64,000 bases of DNA, from NCBI GenBank assembly GCA_020847375.1, contig JADLCB010000011.1:1-64000 (forward strand), given 5' to 3'. Origin of the DNA: Phycisphaerales bacterium. Its GTDB lineage: Bacteria; Planctomycetota; Phycisphaerae; Tepidisphaerales; Tepidisphaeraceae. This document shows, piece by piece, positions 63,521 to 64,000 of this stretch. The first letter of the stretch is position 1. Each line of letters begins with the position of its first letter. The notes beneath the pieces were generated by a model. The model was not told the origin of the DNA. It saw only the letters and a list, made by a program, of their open reading frames with translations, and searched no databases. Made by a program: the position numbers and the translations under genes.

Positions 63521-64000
63521 ATGGAAGCGATTATTGTTGGTGCTGGCGGACATGGCAAAGTGGTGCTTGAGATCCTGCGCGCTGCTGGTGGGGTGCAGGT
63601 GGTCGGATTCATCGATGCCAACCCGTCCCTTGTCGATACGCAGGTTCTGGACGTGCCGGTGCTGGGGCATCTCAATGTCCTGCCGCGCCTGCGCCAACGT
63701 AAAGTGCATCACGCGATTGTCGCCATCGGCGACAACGCCGCCCGGCAAAGTTACTGCCAGCTTCTTCAGCAGCATGGGTTTGAATTGATTAACGCCATTC
63801 ACCCGTCAGCCGTTGTCTCCCCCTCAGCCCGGATCGGGAAAAACGTTGTTGTGGCTGCCGGCGCTGTCGTGGGCACGGACAGCCATCTGGCTGATGGCGT
63901 AATTGTCAACACTGCAGCGGTGGTCGATCATGAATGCCAGGTGGGCGAATTTGCCCACTTGTGTCCCGGTTCGCTTCTGGCTGGCCGTGTTACCATCGCG
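63521..64000 (+). CDS. NeuD-type sugar O-acyltransferase, cut off at the window end
   Basis: The frame starts at the ATG at 63521 after AGGAGA and remains open to the last base, so 160 residues are visible. The N-terminal Rossmann-like PglD domain is EAIIVGAGGHGKVVLEILRA and VQVVGFIDANPSLVDTQVLD. The left-handed beta helix begins at INAIHPSAVVSPSARIGKNV and continues through VVAAGAVVGTDSHLADGVIV to VVDHECQVGEFAHLCPG, with the His of DHEC in the position of the catalytic base. Such enzymes add acetyl groups to sialic acid or bacillosamine precursors. Its presence fits other glycan genes in the window. Confidence 0.9.
   Translation, partial: MEAIIVGAGGHGKVVLEILRAAGGVQVVGFIDANPSLVDTQVLDVPVLGHLNVLPRLRQRKVHHAIVAIGDNAARQSYCQLLQQHGFELINAIHPSAVVSPSARIGKNVVVAAGAVVGTDSHLADGVIVNTAAVVDHECQVGEFAHLCPGSLLAGRVTIA

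Overview
The window reads as a GC-rich accessory island (1 to about 27.6 kb) joined to ordinary chromosome (about 27.7 to 64 kb) of a bacterium that is most likely a planctomycete of the Phycisphaerae type. That placement is an inference. It rests on the mix of a short SigA-like sigma factor, a tail-anchored Ser/Thr kinase, a GldG-like ABC gene set, many lineage-type hypothetical proteins, and the style of the MnmG, TypA and LutBC genes. No rRNA or universal single-copy marker is present to settle it.

Island, 1-13.1 kb: a phage-like module. On the + strand lie a truncated amidoligase, a class II glutamine amidotransferase and four small proteins. On the - strand, read from 13.1 kb down to 3 kb, lie a sigma-like protein, a PD-(D/E)XK nuclease, a tRNA-like element, a small winged-helix protein, a RecA-fold (Sak4-like) ATPase, a DUF669 protein, a small membrane protein, a RusA-like resolvase, a DEAD/DEAH helicase, a zinc ribbon, a prim-pol/DUF3987 replication protein, a gene-free region rich in GGGTGAAA repeats and low-complexity DNA, and a ParB-DNA methyltransferase fusion.

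Island, 13.3-24.7 kb: one long - strand run. It holds a 69-aa protein, a DUF2924 protein, a large serine recombinase, an HTH protein, HsdR, HsdM, HsdS, an XRE regulator, an ImmA/IrrE protease and two unrecognised genes. It ends at a clear intrinsic terminator. The motif TGGTTACCTATGCC lies at both ends of this segment (12515 and 24675), and a third copy in opposite orientation sits at 1513.

Island, 24.8-27.7 kb: a tight four-gene operon with its own promoter, a palindromic operator and a terminator. It encodes an ArsR-type metal sensor, a Cys-rich MtrA-like corrinoid protein with a DUF4346 tail, a membrane-anchored OB-like protein and a membrane protein with a CC motif. This is the best candidate for an undescribed system. 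The island ends beside the initiator tRNA gene.

Chromosome, 27.7-64 kb: tRNA-fMet, MnmG, an MsbA-like exporter, TypA/BipA, a GT2 glycosyltransferase, a UDP-glucuronate decarboxylase, a HAD phosphatase, a sulfur operon (ArsR, YgaP-like rhodanese, CoA-disulfide reductase-rhodanese), a LolA-like protein, a sigma-70 factor, an M24-fold protein that has lost metal ligands, a GldG/ABC gliding-type transporter set, tRNA-Gly(CCC), tRNA-Pro(CGG), a zinc-ribbon membrane protein, a Ser/Thr kinase, NAD(P)HX epimerase, LutB and LutC, a GT4 enzyme, a Gfo/Idh/MocA dehydrogenase, a perfect parS-like palindrome at 60778, dihydroorotase, an AI-2E-type transporter and a truncated NeuD-type acyltransferase. MnmG, a consensus DnaA box and the parS-like site are compatible with a position not far from the replication origin, but no origin is evident.
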